A DNA stretch of 64,000 nt from Halobacterium salinarum DSM 3754 (lineage in GTDB: Archaea; Halobacteriota; Halobacteria; Halobacteriales; Halobacteriaceae). The notes under the pieces were generated by a model, which made no database searches, was not told where the DNA came from, and worked only from the letters and a program-made list of their open reading frames with translations. Position 1 is the first letter of the stretch. Each line of letters starts with the position of its first letter. Shown piece by piece: positions 19,429 through 28,227 of this stretch. Both the position numbers and the translations under genes were made by a program. The stretch lies in the NCBI RefSeq assembly GCF_008124605.1, contig NZ_VRYN01000004.1:29151-93150 (forward strand), given 5' to 3'.

Positions 19429-19756
19429 CTACGTGGGCGGTGGGCCGTCAGCGTCGTGTTCGTCGTCCAGGAGGCGAACTCGGACGTCGTCCTCCGCGCG
19501 GTCACCGCGGACGATCTCGTCGATTAGCATCTGCGGGGTTCCGCGCCAGTCCGCTAGGTACCGCCACCGGCTCCGCGAGCCGTCGGAGTCGGCGTCGTCG
19601 TCCTCAACGGCCTCCGTGTCGCGTTCCCGCTCACGCCGTGGGCTCCCCGACCGGCAGCCCGCACTCGGGACAGGCCCGGAGGTCCGCGTCGTGGCGATCT
19701 TCGACAGGCTCCCGGACCACGTCGGGCGTCTCGACGCCGTACGCTTCGAGACTCAC
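19429..19756 (-). pseudogene. Frameshifted zinc-ribbon protein
   Basis: GTG 19756 overlaps the stop of the upstream gene and encodes MSLEAYGVETPDVVREP up to CPECGLPVG, then stops at 19631. The next frame continues as a convincing acidic protein (RERERDTEAVEDDDADSDG, then RSRWRYLADWRGTPQMLIDE) to TAG 19429 but has no start codon of its own until deep inside. Deleting one G from the GGGG run near 19648 joins them smoothly. This is either a sequencing error or a broken gene. The family looks virus- or plasmid-like. Confidence 0.5.
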
Positions 19757-19950
19757 CGCTGAACACCTCCGGCGGACTCGTCACGCTCACCGAGCGGAGA
19801 GAGTCCGAAGTCTTCGGGCGAGTGGCCCTCCAGAAAGTGTTTCCAGCGGTTCTCGTTCTCGGCGATGACGTAGCCGCATGGGCACGCGGTGAGCGTGTGG
19901 ACGCGCCGGCCACGAGCGTAGATGTCCGTGGACAGGCTCACGCGGACCAC
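19753..19950 (-). CDS. Small zinc-binding protein (C-x-C, H-x4-H)
   Basis: The product has about 65 residues (start GTG 19950; GTG 19941 is also possible). Its CPCGYVIAENENRWKHFLEG sequence, with the next H three residues later, forms a compact C-C-H-H zinc site. It shares a GTGA overlap with the following frameshifted zinc-ribbon gene, so they form a pair. It is read away from tRNA-Trp. Such minimal zinc proteins are common in haloarchaea and their viruses; the role is unknown. Confidence 0.55.
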   Translation of the reverse strand: MVRVSLSTDIYARGRRVHTLTACPCGYVIAENENRWKHFLEGHSPEDFGLSPLGERDESAGGVQR

Positions 19951-20028
19951 CCCGCGGAGCCGACGCTGGTGGATTTACGTGAAGTAAACGGAAGCCGGCA
20001 AGAGCTTCCGAAGTACTTTTTTGCAGAA

Positions 20029-20204
20029 TGGGGCCGGAGGGATTTGAACCCCCGATCGACTGATATCTCCGGTGCGCCTCGGAACTCCAGAGGGTCGTCA
20101 CAGCGGACCGATGATCAGTCGGCCGCTCGGTATACCAGTCTGGAGCGTCGTCCCGGGCGCGGGCCTCTGGAGTCAGTCGCCATGCCTGGCTTGGCCACAG
20201 CCCC
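20029..20204 (-). tRNA. trnW: tRNA-Trp (CCA) with intron
   Basis: Read on the minus strand, exon 1 is 20204-20167 (GGGGCTGTGGCCAAGCCAGG at the 5' end) and exon 2 is 20064-20029. Acceptor arms GGGGCTG and CGGCCCC pair with one G-U. The anticodon stem is ACTGA/TCAGT with loop CTCCAGA, giving anticodon CCA. The T arm is GGGGG-TTCAAAT-CCCTC. The discriminator is A; CCA is not encoded. The intron (20065-20166, 102 bases) sits after position 37, as in other haloarchaeal tRNA-Trp genes. Confidence 0.93.
20065..20166 (-). ncRNA. tRNA-Trp intron, likely box C/D methylation guide
   Basis: The 102-base intron begins AGGCCCGCGCCCGGGACG and ends CACCGGAGAT. Complementary segments around the splice sites (CTCCAGAGG with CCTCTGGAG inside the intron) suit a bulge-helix-bulge. 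Haloarchaeal tRNA-Trp introns are known to act as box C/D guides for 2'-O-methylation of their own tRNA; the TGATCATCGG segment is a candidate for the box C region. I infer the guide role from the family, not from full box assignment. Confidence 0.6.
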
Positions 20205-20313
20205 GTGCGTTCCATCATACGGCGAATCTCCTCAAGAGGGTTTCGATTCGGGGGCCGCCCGGACCGCCACGCAGCGAGTGGGTTTTGTGGATCGCGCGGC
20301 ATCGCTTGGGTGT

Positions 20314-20526
20314 ATGCCAGAGTATCCGATTGTCGTGCGGGAGCTCGGCGGCGAGAACCGACTGGGCGTCGAGGACGCCGACGACTTCGAGGGGGATCTA
20401 CGGGACGTTGTCGTCGAGGGCTACGACCGCGTGGCGGTTCCGGAGTACGAGGACGGCGACCGCGTCGGCACGGTCGTTGCGGCGTCCACCACGGAGATCG
20501 AAACCGTGCGCTGGACGACCGACTGA
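20314..20526 (+). CDS. Conserved small haloarchaeal protein, 70 aa
   Basis: ATG 20314 (MPEYPIVVRELGGENRLGVE) is chosen because the longer frame upstream runs backwards through tRNA-Trp. The product is a small acidic beta-rich protein with no membrane segment. It is convergent with the DUF5795-like gene, separated by four bases. Function unknown. Confidence 0.6.
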   Translation: MPEYPIVVRELGGENRLGVEDADDFEGDLRDVVVEGYDRVAVPEYEDGDRVGTVVAASTTEIETVRWTTD

Positions 20527-20530
20527 GCGG

Positions 20531-20755
20531 CTACGACTCTCGGGCGCTCCAGTCGCAGTCCTGGCATTTGTACCCGGTGATGAACTCCGTGACCGACGGC
20601 ATATAGCCGACGGTCAGCACGTCGCTGCCGCACTCCGGACAGTCGCGGTCGGCGTCACTGATCGGCTCGGCGTCCATCACCGACGTGCCTTCGACGAGTT
20701 CCGCGAGTTTCTTTGGGGTGACCATGCGACCCTGCACGACGCGGTTGTCAGCCAT
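20531..20755 (-). CDS. DUF5795-like zinc-ribbon protein
   Basis: ATG 20755 gives 74 residues (MADNRVVQGRMVTPKKLAEL at the N-terminus). CPECGSDV and CQDCDW form a four-Cys zinc ribbon. The sequence matches the haloarchaeal DUF5795 pattern as I recall it. Its role is unknown; zinc ribbons of this type may bind nucleic acid or protein. It follows the DUF5794-like membrane gene on the same strand. Confidence 0.8.
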   Translation of the reverse strand: MADNRVVQGRMVTPKKLAELVEGTSVMDAEPISDADRDCPECGSDVLTVGYMPSVTEFITGYKCQDCDWSARES

Positions 20756-20835
20756 ACATGTACGCCTGACTGTGCGCACATGAAAGCGTGTCGTCGCCGG
20801 GCACACGATGACTGCGATGCGGTGTGGTCCGAGGG

Positions 20836-21753
20836 CTACAGCCAGGGCGCGCGCTCCTCGGCGGTGTCCTCGCCGGGGTAGCCGTACGCGGCCTCGTCGG
20901 GCTCGTGGCCGTTCCCGCCGTCAGTTGCGGGGGGCGTGGCGCGGGCGTCGGGGCCGTCGTCGGCCGGGACCGTGATGCCGTCCGGGCCGCCCTCGCCGTC
21001 GGGGGCGGCCTCGGCGTCGTCGCTGGCCGCCTGGTCGGGGTCGAACGCCAGCAGGCCCGCCACCGCGAACACCATCAGCGGCGCTTGTGACGGCACCAGG
21101 TTGAACACGGACAGCGCGAGCGTGGCGAGCGCGACGGCGGAGCCGAACCGGAACCGGTCGATGTCGACGACGCGGCGCAGGGCCGGCCCGAGCGCGACGA
21201 CGACGAGCGCGAACGTGACTGCAACGCCGCCGGCGGCGGCGGCGTGTAACAGCAGCCCGTTCTCGTACTGCGTGACGAGCCTGGCGTTGGCCGGGCTCGC
21301 GCTGGCGAGAAAGCCCAGGCCGATGATGACACTGGGCGACGGCAGGTACTCCCCGATGGTGGCGCTGGCGGTTTTCGCGGCGATCGCGAGGATGACGAGC
21401 GCCGCGAAGCGCTCGAAGGTGTGGATGTCGACGACCGTGTCGACCGTCGGCGCGAGCGCCGCTTCGGCGGTCGCGATGACGATGAGCGGGACGCCGACGA
21501 TCAGCACGCTGGTGGCTTGTTCGCGGCGGGTGCCGTCCATCTCCGCGAGGATGACTGCCAGGGTGGCGCTGCCGCCGAACACGAGCAGGCCCGTCTGGAG
21601 GACGCCGGCCCACGTGTCGAGTGCGCCGGCGAGCACGAGCGCCGCGAAGATCCCATCGACGAGCGGCAACAGCGTTACCGTCGCGAGAAGCTTGGTCGCG
21701 CCGCCTACCTGTTGCTCCAGCCGGAGCGCAACGGGGTGACGTGAGCTGCTCAT
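20836..21753 (-). CDS. DUF5794-like membrane protein
   Basis: The product has 305 residues with about eight hydrophobic helices between residues 20 and 235, followed by a 70-residue acidic, Gly/Pro-rich cytoplasmic tail. The pattern matches a conserved haloarchaeal membrane family (DUF5794). No transport or catalytic motif is visible. It is divergent from guaB across a long structured intergenic region. Confidence 0.8.
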   Translation of the reverse strand: MSSSRHPVALRLEQQVGGATKLLATVTLLPLVDGIFAALVLAGALDTWAGVLQTGLLVFGGSATLAVILAEMDGTRREQATSVLIVGVPLIVIATAEAALAPTVDTVVDIHTFERFAALVILAIAAKTASATIGEYLPSPSVIIGLGFLASASPANARLVTQYENGLLLHAAAAGGVAVTFALVVVALGPALRRVVDIDRFRFGSAVALATLALSVFNLVPSQAPLMVFAVAGLLAFDPDQAASDDAEAAPDGEGGPDGITVPADDGPDARATPPATDGGNGHEPDEAAYGYPGEDTAEERAPWL

Positions 21754-22263
21754 ATGCTATCTTCTCAACGTGGGGGTGTGGTCGGAGCGACGATACAGAC
21801 GGGCGGTCGTGCGTGCGCCTGTATTTGTTGCTGGCGGGAATCCGAGCCAGCGCCCACGTCGGTGGTCCATCGTCCCAAGGGTAAATTTCGGTACGTCCGG
21901 GGAAACGGCAGTGTGGTTGCCGGTCGTACGCTTCGTGTTGGGACTGATGGAGTCCATACGTGCAGTAAATTCGTTTGAATGCATAAAGATTGCGTGACAA
22001 AGAGACGCATATGGTAAGGAACCGATACCGGCATTTAAGTCGGGGCTTTGGGTTATCTACCCACGGTGGTAGTTTATCGAGAATACAACGATGCTTTAGA
22101 ACGTCTATGAAGAACTGGTGGGAGAACGCCCGTCGAACTGTACACGTGTTGTTCCCCCGACGGGAATGCACAACCATGCATGGTGGTCTCCCCCACCTAT
22201 CTCCGCCCGGTCACGTTCGCCCAATCTCGCAACGCTTTTGCGGTCTCACACCGACCGTTTGAC
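21754..22263. other. 510-base intergenic region upstream of guaB
   Basis: No convincing gene is present. A weak frame (MKNWWENARRTVHVLF...) runs from 22106 to just before guaB, but its sequence is better explained by nested RNA stems. A TATA-like GCATTTAAGT occurs near 22032 and another candidate (ACGCTTTTGC) near 22235, about 27 bases before the guaB ATG. Confidence 0.5.
22117..22197 (+). ncRNA. Candidate structured RNA upstream of guaB
   Basis: Three nested or consecutive stems can be drawn. P1 is GGTGGGAGA (22117-22125) with TCTCCC(CC)CACC (22187-22197). P2 is a perfect CCCGTCG/CGACGGG (22129-22135 with 22158-22164). P3 is the palindrome ACCATGCATGGT (22173-22184). P1 closes P2 and P3 like a small multibranch RNA. 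It could be a guaB leader element or an independent small RNA. No known family is recognised. Confidence 0.4.
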
Positions 22264-23763
22264 ATGGCGAACGATTCCTCAACGGACGGCAGATTCTCCG
22301 AGAAGCTCCGCGTCCCGGAAGCGCTCACGTTCGACGACGTGCTGTTGCGCCCGGCCGAGAGCCGCGTCGAACCGGACGACGCCGACGTCGCCACGCGCGT
22401 CTCCACGAACGTCGAACTCGAAGTCCCCGTACTGTCGGCCGCCATGGACACGGTCACCGAGTCCCGGCTTGCGATCGCGATGGCACGCGAGGGCGGCCTG
22501 GGCGTCCTCCACCAGAACATGGACACGGACCGAGTCGTCGCGGAGGTCGAACGCGTCAAGCGCGCCGACGAACTCGTCATCGACCGCGAGAACGTCGTCA
22601 CGGCCGCCCCCGAGCAGACCGTCGAGGCCGTCGACGAGATGATGGACCGCAGCGACGTCTCCGGTGCCCCCGTCGTCGGCGACGACGACACGGTACGCGG
22701 CATCATCTCCGCGACGGACATCCGGCCGTATCTCGAAGTCGGCGAGTCGGATGCCGTTCGGGAGGCGATGACCGACGAGGTCATCACCGCCCCCGAAGAC
22801 ATCACCGCACGCGACGCGCTCGAACTCATGTACGAGCACAAAATCGAGCGCGTTCCGATCGTCAACGACGAGCAGCACCTCGTCGGCCTGGTCACCATGC
22901 AGGGCATCCTCGAACGCCGCGAACACGGCAGCGCCGCCCGCGACCAGAACGGCCGCCTCCGCGTCGGCGTCGCCGTCGGTCCCTTCGACACGGAGCGCGC
23001 GACCGCGGTCGACGAGGCGGGCGCGGACGTGCTGTTCATCGACTGTGCGCACGCGCACAACCTGAACGTCATCGACTCCGCCCGCGAGATCAAAGCCAGC
23101 GTCGGCGCCGACGTGGTCGTCGGCAACGTCGGCACCCGCGAAGCCGCCGAAGCGGTCGTGGACTTCGCCGACGGCATCAAGGTCGGGATCGGGCCGGGAT
23201 CGATCTGCACCACCCGCGTCGTCACCGGGTCCGGCATGCCACAGATCACGGCCGTCTCACAGGTCGCCGACGTCGCCGCGCCGGCCGGCGTGCCCGTGAT
23301 CGCCGACGGCGGAATCCGGTACTCCGGCGACGCCGCGAAAGCAATCGCCGCGGGTGCCGACGCCGTGATGCTCGGCTCGTACTTCGCCGGCACCGACGAG
23401 GCACCCGGCCGCGTCATCACGATGAACGGCAAGAAGTACAAGCAGTACCGCGGCATGGGCTCGGTCGGGGCGATGCAGTCCGGTGGCAGCGACCGCTACC
23501 TCAAAGACGACGACGAGGACGAGGAGTACGTCCCCGAGGGCGTCGAGGCTGCAACCCCCTACAAGGGGTCGCTGGCGTCGGAGCTCCACCAGCTCGTCGG
23601 CGGCATCCAGTCCGGCATGGGGTACGTCGGGGCCGAGTCGATCCCGGCGTTCAAGGCTGACGCCGAGTTCGTGCGCGTCTCCGCGGCGGGACAGACCGAG
23701 GGCCACCCTCACGACGTGATGATCACGGACGAAGCGCCGAACTACAGCCCACAAGGGGAGTAG
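22264..23763 (+). CDS. guaB: Inosine-5'-monophosphate dehydrogenase
   Basis: GuaB oxidises IMP to XMP, the first committed step to GMP. The product has 499 residues from ATG 22264. It has a TIM barrel beginning [13 protein letters not shown], two CBS domains at about residues 95-215, the catalytic loop [20 protein letters not shown], the flap region around [14 protein letters not shown], and a terminal [13 protein letters not shown]. The open frame extends further upstream, but this start gives the family N-terminus. GATC sites are frequent here, unlike in the left block. Confidence 0.97.
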   Translation: MANDSSTDGRFSEKLRVPEALTFDDVLLRPAESRVEPDDADVATRVSTNVELEVPVLSAAMDTVTESRLAIAMAREGGLGVLHQNMDTDRVVAEVERVKRADELVIDRENVVTAAPEQTVEAVDEMMDRSDVSGAPVVGDDDTVRGIISATDIRPYLEVGESDAVREAMTDEVITAPEDITARDALELMYEHKIERVPIVNDEQHLVGLVTMQGILERREHGSAARDQNGRLRVGVAVGPFDTERATAVDEAGADVLFIDCAHAHNLNVIDSAREIKASVGADVVVGNVGTREAAEAVVDFADGIKVGIGPGSICTTRVVTGSGMPQITAVSQVADVAAPAGVPVIADGGIRYSGDAAKAIAAGADAVMLGSYFAGTDEAPGRVITMNGKKYKQYRGMGSVGAMQSGGSDRYLKDDDEDEEYVPEGVEAATPYKGSLASELHQLVGGIQSGMGYVGAESIPAFKADAEFVRVSAAGQTEGHPHDVMITDEAPNYSPQGE

Positions 23764-23905
23764 CGGCCTCCGCGATCGACTGAACGGGATTTTGGACCGC
23801 TGGGGGTCGGACGGCAGGTCGGTCACGCAGCTTACGTGCGCGAGCGCACGGTGCATAGTCCGGGAGAGGTCGGTGCGGGGTTGCCACCACTCCCAAGCCG
23901 CCTCG

Positions 23906-24107
23906 TCAGGCGGCCTGCCGTCCCCACGAGATGGTGCTCCAGAGGCGCTCCCAGAGGTAGTACAGTACGGTCTTTCCGACAGCAGCAGAAACGCCGATCT
24001 TCGCCGCGGAGCCGAACTCGCCGGTGTAGAGGAACGCGATGGTGAACACCAGCGAACACGCGGTACGACGCTGCCTTCACCGCCGACCGGTAGCGTGAGT
24101 CTGCCAT
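23906..24107 (-). pseudogene. Frameshifted DUF2061 membrane protein
   Basis: From ATG 24107 the minus strand encodes MADSRYRSAVKAASYRVFA, the start of a DUF2061 protein. The continuation (LVFTIAFLYTGEFGSAAKIG, then KTVLYYLWERLW) is in another frame and ends at TGA 23906. The 202-base span is not a multiple of three. The break lies near 24051, where a base is extra or a few are missing. Intact relatives are small two-helix membrane proteins of about 65-75 residues. Confidence 0.75.
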
Positions 24108-24114
24108 CGGGGGC

Positions 24115-24315
24115 TCACTCCACGTACCCGAGTTCGGCGAGTTTCTGCCCGAGTTCGCGGGCCTCCTGTTCGGTGATCTCGCCGTCGTCCTCCATCTCGC
24201 GGACGACGAGGTGTTTCACGAACTCCTTCGGGGAGGCGAACGGTTCGTCCTCGATGTAGGTTTCGACGTCGCTGACGAAGTCCTTCCTCAGAGAGATGGT
24301 GGTGTAGTCGGACAC
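24115..24315 (-). CDS. Ribbon-helix-helix (CopG-like) regulator
   Basis: I choose GTG 24315 (MSDYTTISLRKDFVSDVETY), with GTG 24339 as an alternative; a TATA-like ACATATAAC lies near 24350. The 66-residue product has an N-terminal beta-strand with alternating polar residues (TTISLRK), then two helices (DFVSDVETYIED; SPKEFVKHLVVREME). This matches RHH DNA-binding proteins common in haloarchaea. It ends seven bases before the DUF2061 relic on the same strand. No toxin partner is adjacent. Confidence 0.75.
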   Translation of the reverse strand: MSDYTTISLRKDFVSDVETYIEDEPFASPKEFVKHLVVREMEDDGEITEQEARELGQKLAELGYVE

Positions 24316-24340
24316 GACCGGAGCGTCTCGCGCACCCACA

Positions 24341-24698
24341 TTAACTGTTGTTATATGTAATTAAACGCGGGCTGGCGGCAGCCAGCGCGTCACGACGTGG
24401 GTTTCGAGACCCATTGGCTACCTGATCCGGACGGCGGTGCACACGTCTCCGTGGACGTGCTGGGGTGTCTCCATGCGGGGGTTGCCGCCATCGTGGTACG
24501 ACGACCTCCCCCGGCTGGTCGCAGACCGCCGTTCGATGTCGGCGTCGCTCGGTTGCCTCGGCGAGTCGGAGATTCCGCCTTCCAGTGAGTGAGAATTGGT
24601 GCCACGCGCACTCCGCCCAGTGCGGGAACCGGGAACAGCAAGTCACTGATCACCGGCTTTCCCAAAGTTATATGCCTATTCCGTCAAACATGTTACGT
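24341..24698. other. Gap without a supported gene
   Basis: I see no gene here. It contains the divergent promoters: CATATAAC for the RHH gene near 24350 and GTTATATGCC near 24667-24676 for the small membrane protein. A TGGGTTTCGAGACCCA hairpin at about 24399-24414 resembles a tRNA T arm, but no other tRNA parts surround it. Confidence 0.5.
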
Positions 24699-24941
24699 AT
24701 GTCGTCCTCCACGAAACTAGTCGAATGGATCGGTCGGGTGTCGGCCGGCGCGTTGGGATGGGTGCTCGTATTCATGGGCACCTTCGGCGCCCTGTTCGGC
24801 CTCGTCCAGCTGTTCTTCGGCCCGGAATGGCGGGGACCGGTCGGCTCGCTGGTCGTGCTCGCGGTATCGCTGCTCGTGGTCGCCATGGGGATCTACGGGA
24901 ACCCCACGTACCGGGAGCGCATTCACGCCACGCTCGGTTGA
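24699..24941 (+). CDS. Small two-helix membrane protein
   Basis: ATG 24699 follows GTTATATGCC by about 28 bases, so it is chosen over the upstream ATG 24672, which overlaps that box. The product has 80 residues with two hydrophobic helices (LGWVLVFMGTFGALFGLVQL and VLAVSLLVVAMGIYG). The C-terminus is short and charged. Function unknown. Confidence 0.6.
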   Translation: MSSSTKLVEWIGRVSAGALGWVLVFMGTFGALFGLVQLFFGPEWRGPVGSLVVLAVSLLVVAMGIYGNPTYRERIHATLG

Positions 24942-25085
24942 CGTCCGCCCCGGATTGAGTTTTGCGCCGGTTCGTCCCACAGTTTGGACTGCCCACCGGC
25001 GGGTGCCCGCGTCCGGCCGCCAGGCCGCCGCGGGTTGCCGATTGTTGAACGCATATGGGCGTGGTCGTGCTACTCGGAGCCGACC

Positions 25086-26096
25086 ATGCCACCCACGGAC
25101 GACCAGCCGCTCGACTTCGTGCAGCTCGGCGACACCGGACTCCAGACGAGTGCCCTCCAGTTCGGAACGTGGCGGTTCGGCAAGCGAACGGAGTCCGGCG
25201 ACCTCGAAATCAGCGAGCAACGCGCCCACGACCTCCTCGATACGTACGCCGACGCGGGCGGCCGGTATATCGACACCGCCGACGTGTACGGCGGCGGCGA
25301 CAGCGAACGCTGGATCGGCGACTGGCTGTCGGACCGCGACCGCGACCGGTACACCATCGCCTCCAAGATCTACTGGCAGGTGCGCGACGGCGACCCCAAC
25401 AGCCGGGGGACGAACCGCAAAACCATCCGCAACCGCATCACCGCGCTGCTCGATCGCCTCGGCACGGAGTACCTCGACGTGTTGTACATCCACCGCTGGG
25501 ACGGCGACACCACGGCCCGCGAGCTCATGCGGACGCTCAACGACCTGGTCGCCGACGGGCTCGTCCATTACCTGGGCGCGTCGACGCTCCAGCCGAACGC
25601 CTGGCGGATCGCGCGGGCCAACGAGCTCGCGCGCGCCGAGGGCTGGGAGCCGTTCAGCGTGCTCCAGCCGCGGTACAACCTGGTTGACCGCGAGATCGAA
25701 GGCGACTACCTCACGTTCGCCCGCGAGCAGGGGCTTGCGGTCTGCCCGTGGAGCCCGCTGGCACAGGGCTTTCTCACCGGGAAGTACAGCCGGGACGACG
25801 GCCTCACCGGCGAGTCGAAGGCCAGCGACTCCAGCCGGTGGGCGGACACCTACCTCACGGACGCGAACTTCGACGCCCACGACGTCCTGGACGCAGTTGC
25901 GGACGAGGTCGAGGCGTCGCCGCCCCAGGTCGCGCTGGCGTGGCTGCTGCACCGCGACGGCATCACGGCCCCTATCGTCGGCGCGCGCACCCCTGACCAG
26001 CTGTCGGAGAACATCGACGCGGCGACCATCGACCTGACCGACGACCAGATGGCGCGGCTCACGGATGCGGCCGCCGGACCGTACGCGGACCTCTGA
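25086..26096 (+). CDS. Aldo/keto reductase
   Basis: The product has 336 residues and an (alpha/beta)8 barrel of the AKR superfamily, close to the potassium-channel beta-subunit/YajO-like group. ATG 25086 (MPPTDDQPLDFVQLGDTGLQ) gives the family N-terminus. Catalytic-type residues are visible: Asp and Tyr in YIDTADVYGGGDSE, Lys in TIASKIYW, and His in LYIHRWDG. The NADP-binding end is APIVGARTPDQL. The substrate cannot be told. It is convergent with acs, six bases apart. Confidence 0.9.
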   Translation: MPPTDDQPLDFVQLGDTGLQTSALQFGTWRFGKRTESGDLEISEQRAHDLLDTYADAGGRYIDTADVYGGGDSERWIGDWLSDRDRDRYTIASKIYWQVRDGDPNSRGTNRKTIRNRITALLDRLGTEYLDVLYIHRWDGDTTARELMRTLNDLVADGLVHYLGASTLQPNAWRIARANELARAEGWEPFSVLQPRYNLVDREIEGDYLTFAREQGLAVCPWSPLAQGFLTGKYSRDDGLTGESKASDSSRWADTYLTDANFDAHDVLDAVADEVEASPPQVALAWLLHRDGITAPIVGARTPDQLSENIDAATIDLTDDQMARLTDAAAGPYADL

Positions 26097-26102
26097 ATCG
26101 GG

Positions 26103-28106
26103 TCAGTCGCCGGCCAACTGGTCCTGAATCGTCTCCACCACGTCGGGGTTCCGGAGCGTCGAGGTGTCCCCGAGGTCGGCGTCGTTTGCGATGTCCTCCA
26201 GGAGCCGGCGCATGATCTTCCCCGACCGCGTCTTCGGGAGTTCCGGCGCGAACACGACCGCCTCCGGGCGCGCGATGGGGCCGATGGCGTCCTCCACGCT
26301 GGCCACGATGCGCTCACGGAGGGCGTCGCTGGCGTCGTGGTCGTCCGTGGTGAGCACGTACGCGTACACGGCTTCGCCTTTCAGGTCGTGGTCGCCGCCG
26401 ACGACCGCCGCCTCCGCAACCCCCGGCACGTCGACGATGGCCGATTCGATCTCCATCGTGCCCAGGCGGTGCCCGGAGACGTTCACCACGTCGTCGACGC
26501 GCCCCAGGACCGTGATGTAGCCGTCGTCGTCGACTTTCGCGCCGTCCTCCGGGAAGTACACCCAGTCCGCGGGGTCGCCGCTGTCGGTGTCGGAGTATAC
26601 CCGCCAGTACTCGTCGATGAACCGCTCGTCGTTCTCGTAGAGGGTTTGGAGCATCCCCGGCCACGGCTTCTGGATGGTCAGGTGGCCCGCTCGCCCGCCC
26701 GCCACGTCGTCGCCGTCGGTGTCGATGACGCGCGCGTCGACGCCCGGCAGTGGGCGGCCCGCCGACCCCGGCTTCATCGTGGAGACGCCGGGCAGCCCCG
26801 TGACCATCATGCCGCCGGTCTCGGTCTGCCACCACGTGTCCACGATCGGGCACGACTCGTCGCCGATGTGGGTGTAATACCACGTCCAGGCCCGTGGGTT
26901 GATCGGCTCCCCGACGGTCCCGAGCAGCCGCAGGCTAGAGAGGTCGTGGGCGTCGGGGTACTCCACCCCCCATTTCATGAACGACCGGATCGCCGTCGGC
27001 GCGGTGTACAGTTGGGTTGCCTCGTAGGACTCGACGAGCTCCCACAGGCGGTCCTTGTCGGGGTGGTCCGGGGCGCCCTCGTAGAGCATCGTCGTGGTGC
27101 CAAGCGCCAGGGGCCCGTAGACGATGTAGGAGTGGCCGGTGATCCAGCCGATGTCCGCCGAGCAGAAGTAGGTGTCAGACGGCTTGATGTCCAGGACCGC
27201 CTGCGACGTCCAGGCGGCCCACGAGAGGTAGCCGCCCGTGGAGTGAGTGACGCCTTTGGGCTGGCCGGTGGTGCCCGACGTGTACATCAGGAACAGCATG
27301 TCGGTGGCGTCGCGCTCGACCGGCGAGACGCTGGCTCCGTCGTGGGCGGCGACGACGGCGTCGTAGTCGTGGTGTGCGGCCGGGCGGTCGTGGTCGAAGC
27401 CGTCGCCGTTCGCGCCGAGGCGGTCGACGACGACCACGTCACTGACCGCGTGTGACACCCCAGCCAGGCCGTCGAGCGTTTTCGCGTAGTGATCGAGGGG
27501 GTCGCCGCGCCGGTAGTAGCCGTCACAGGTGACGAGATACTCCGAGTCGGCGGCGTTCATTCGCGTGCTGAGCGCGTCCGCGGAGAAGCCCGCGAACACC
27601 ACCGAGTGTGGCGCGCCGAGGCGCGCGCAGGCCAGCATCGCGATCGGCAACTCGGGCACCATCGGCATGTACAGCGTGACGATGTCGTCCTCGCCGACAC
27701 CCATCTCGCGCAGCCCGGCGGCGAACTCGTTGACCTCCCGGTGGAGCTGGGCGTACGTGTACGTGCGGTTGGCTTCGTCGGCCGGCTCGCCCACCCACTC
27801 GATGGCGGCCTCGTCGCCGCGCTCGTCGAGGTGGCGGTCCAGACAGTTCGCGCTCGCGTTCAGGCCGCCGCCCGGGAACCACTCGTAGAACGGCGGGTTC
27901 GAATCGTCGAGGACCTGATCGTACGGCGTCTCCCAGTCCAGCAGGTCGGCCGCGTCAGTCCAGCATTCGGGCCAGGTCGCATCGAACTCGTCGTAGATAC
28001 CCGGGTCGGAGACGTTCGCCTGCTCGACGAACGACTCGGGCGGCGTGAACTCGTCCTGGTCGGTGAGTCGCGCCTCCAGCTCCGGGGTGTCGGTGTCGTT
28101 GCTCAT
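26103..28106 (-). CDS. acs: Acetyl-CoA synthetase (AMP-forming)
   Basis: Acs activates acetate to acetyl-CoA through acetyl-AMP. The product has 667 residues, typical of the family. Motifs include WFPGGGLNASANCLDRH, the P-loop YTSGTTGQPKGVTHSTGGY, DTWWQTETGGMM, the hinge GRVDDVVNVSGHRLGTMEIE, and the C-terminal acetylatable Lys context LPKTRSGKIMRR. A TATA-like TTAAC lies about 28 bases before ATG 28106. A Bat-type regulator gene lies directly upstream on the same strand and may control it. Confidence 0.96.
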   Translation of the reverse strand: MSNDTDTPELEARLTDQDEFTPPESFVEQANVSDPGIYDEFDATWPECWTDAADLLDWETPYDQVLDDSNPPFYEWFPGGGLNASANCLDRHLDERGDEAAIEWVGEPADEANRTYTYAQLHREVNEFAAGLREMGVGEDDIVTLYMPMVPELPIAMLACARLGAPHSVVFAGFSADALSTRMNAADSEYLVTCDGYYRRGDPLDHYAKTLDGLAGVSHAVSDVVVVDRLGANGDGFDHDRPAAHHDYDAVVAAHDGASVSPVERDATDMLFLMYTSGTTGQPKGVTHSTGGYLSWAAWTSQAVLDIKPSDTYFCSADIGWITGHSYIVYGPLALGTTTMLYEGAPDHPDKDRLWELVESYEATQLYTAPTAIRSFMKWGVEYPDAHDLSSLRLLGTVGEPINPRAWTWYYTHIGDESCPIVDTWWQTETGGMMVTGLPGVSTMKPGSAGRPLPGVDARVIDTDGDDVAGGRAGHLTIQKPWPGMLQTLYENDERFIDEYWRVYSDTDSGDPADWVYFPEDGAKVDDDGYITVLGRVDDVVNVSGHRLGTMEIESAIVDVPGVAEAAVVGGDHDLKGEAVYAYVLTTDDHDASDALRERIVASVEDAIGPIARPEAVVFAPELPKTRSGKIMRRLLEDIANDADLGDTSTLRNPDVVETIQDQLAGD

Positions 28107-28193
28107 GTCCCAGTTGCACCCAAACCAACCATCCTGTTAAGCACGAACGCTAATTATCCTAATTGTCCATTCGGGATCGGGTGCTCGGAACCG

Positions 28194-28223
28194 CCCCACG
28201 ACGGTGGGGTGTGTGGACACACC
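28194..28223 (-). terminator. Two hairpins between Bat-like gene and acs
   Basis: CCCCAC-gacg-GTGGGG (28194-28209) and the overlapping GGTGTG-tgga-CACACC (28208-28223) are mutually adjacent perfect stems just past the end of the minus-strand regulator gene. They could end its transcript before the acs promoter. Confidence 0.35.
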
Positions 28224-28227
28224 TAGG

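Noticed and set aside
24115..24315. RHH protein as antitoxin of a toxin-antitoxin pair
   Set aside because: The neighbours are a DUF2061 relic and a divergent membrane protein; there is no toxin-like gene next to it.
24399..24414. tRNA-like T arm (TGGGTTTCGAGACCCA)
   Set aside because: No acceptor, D or anticodon stem can be placed at the right distances on either strand.
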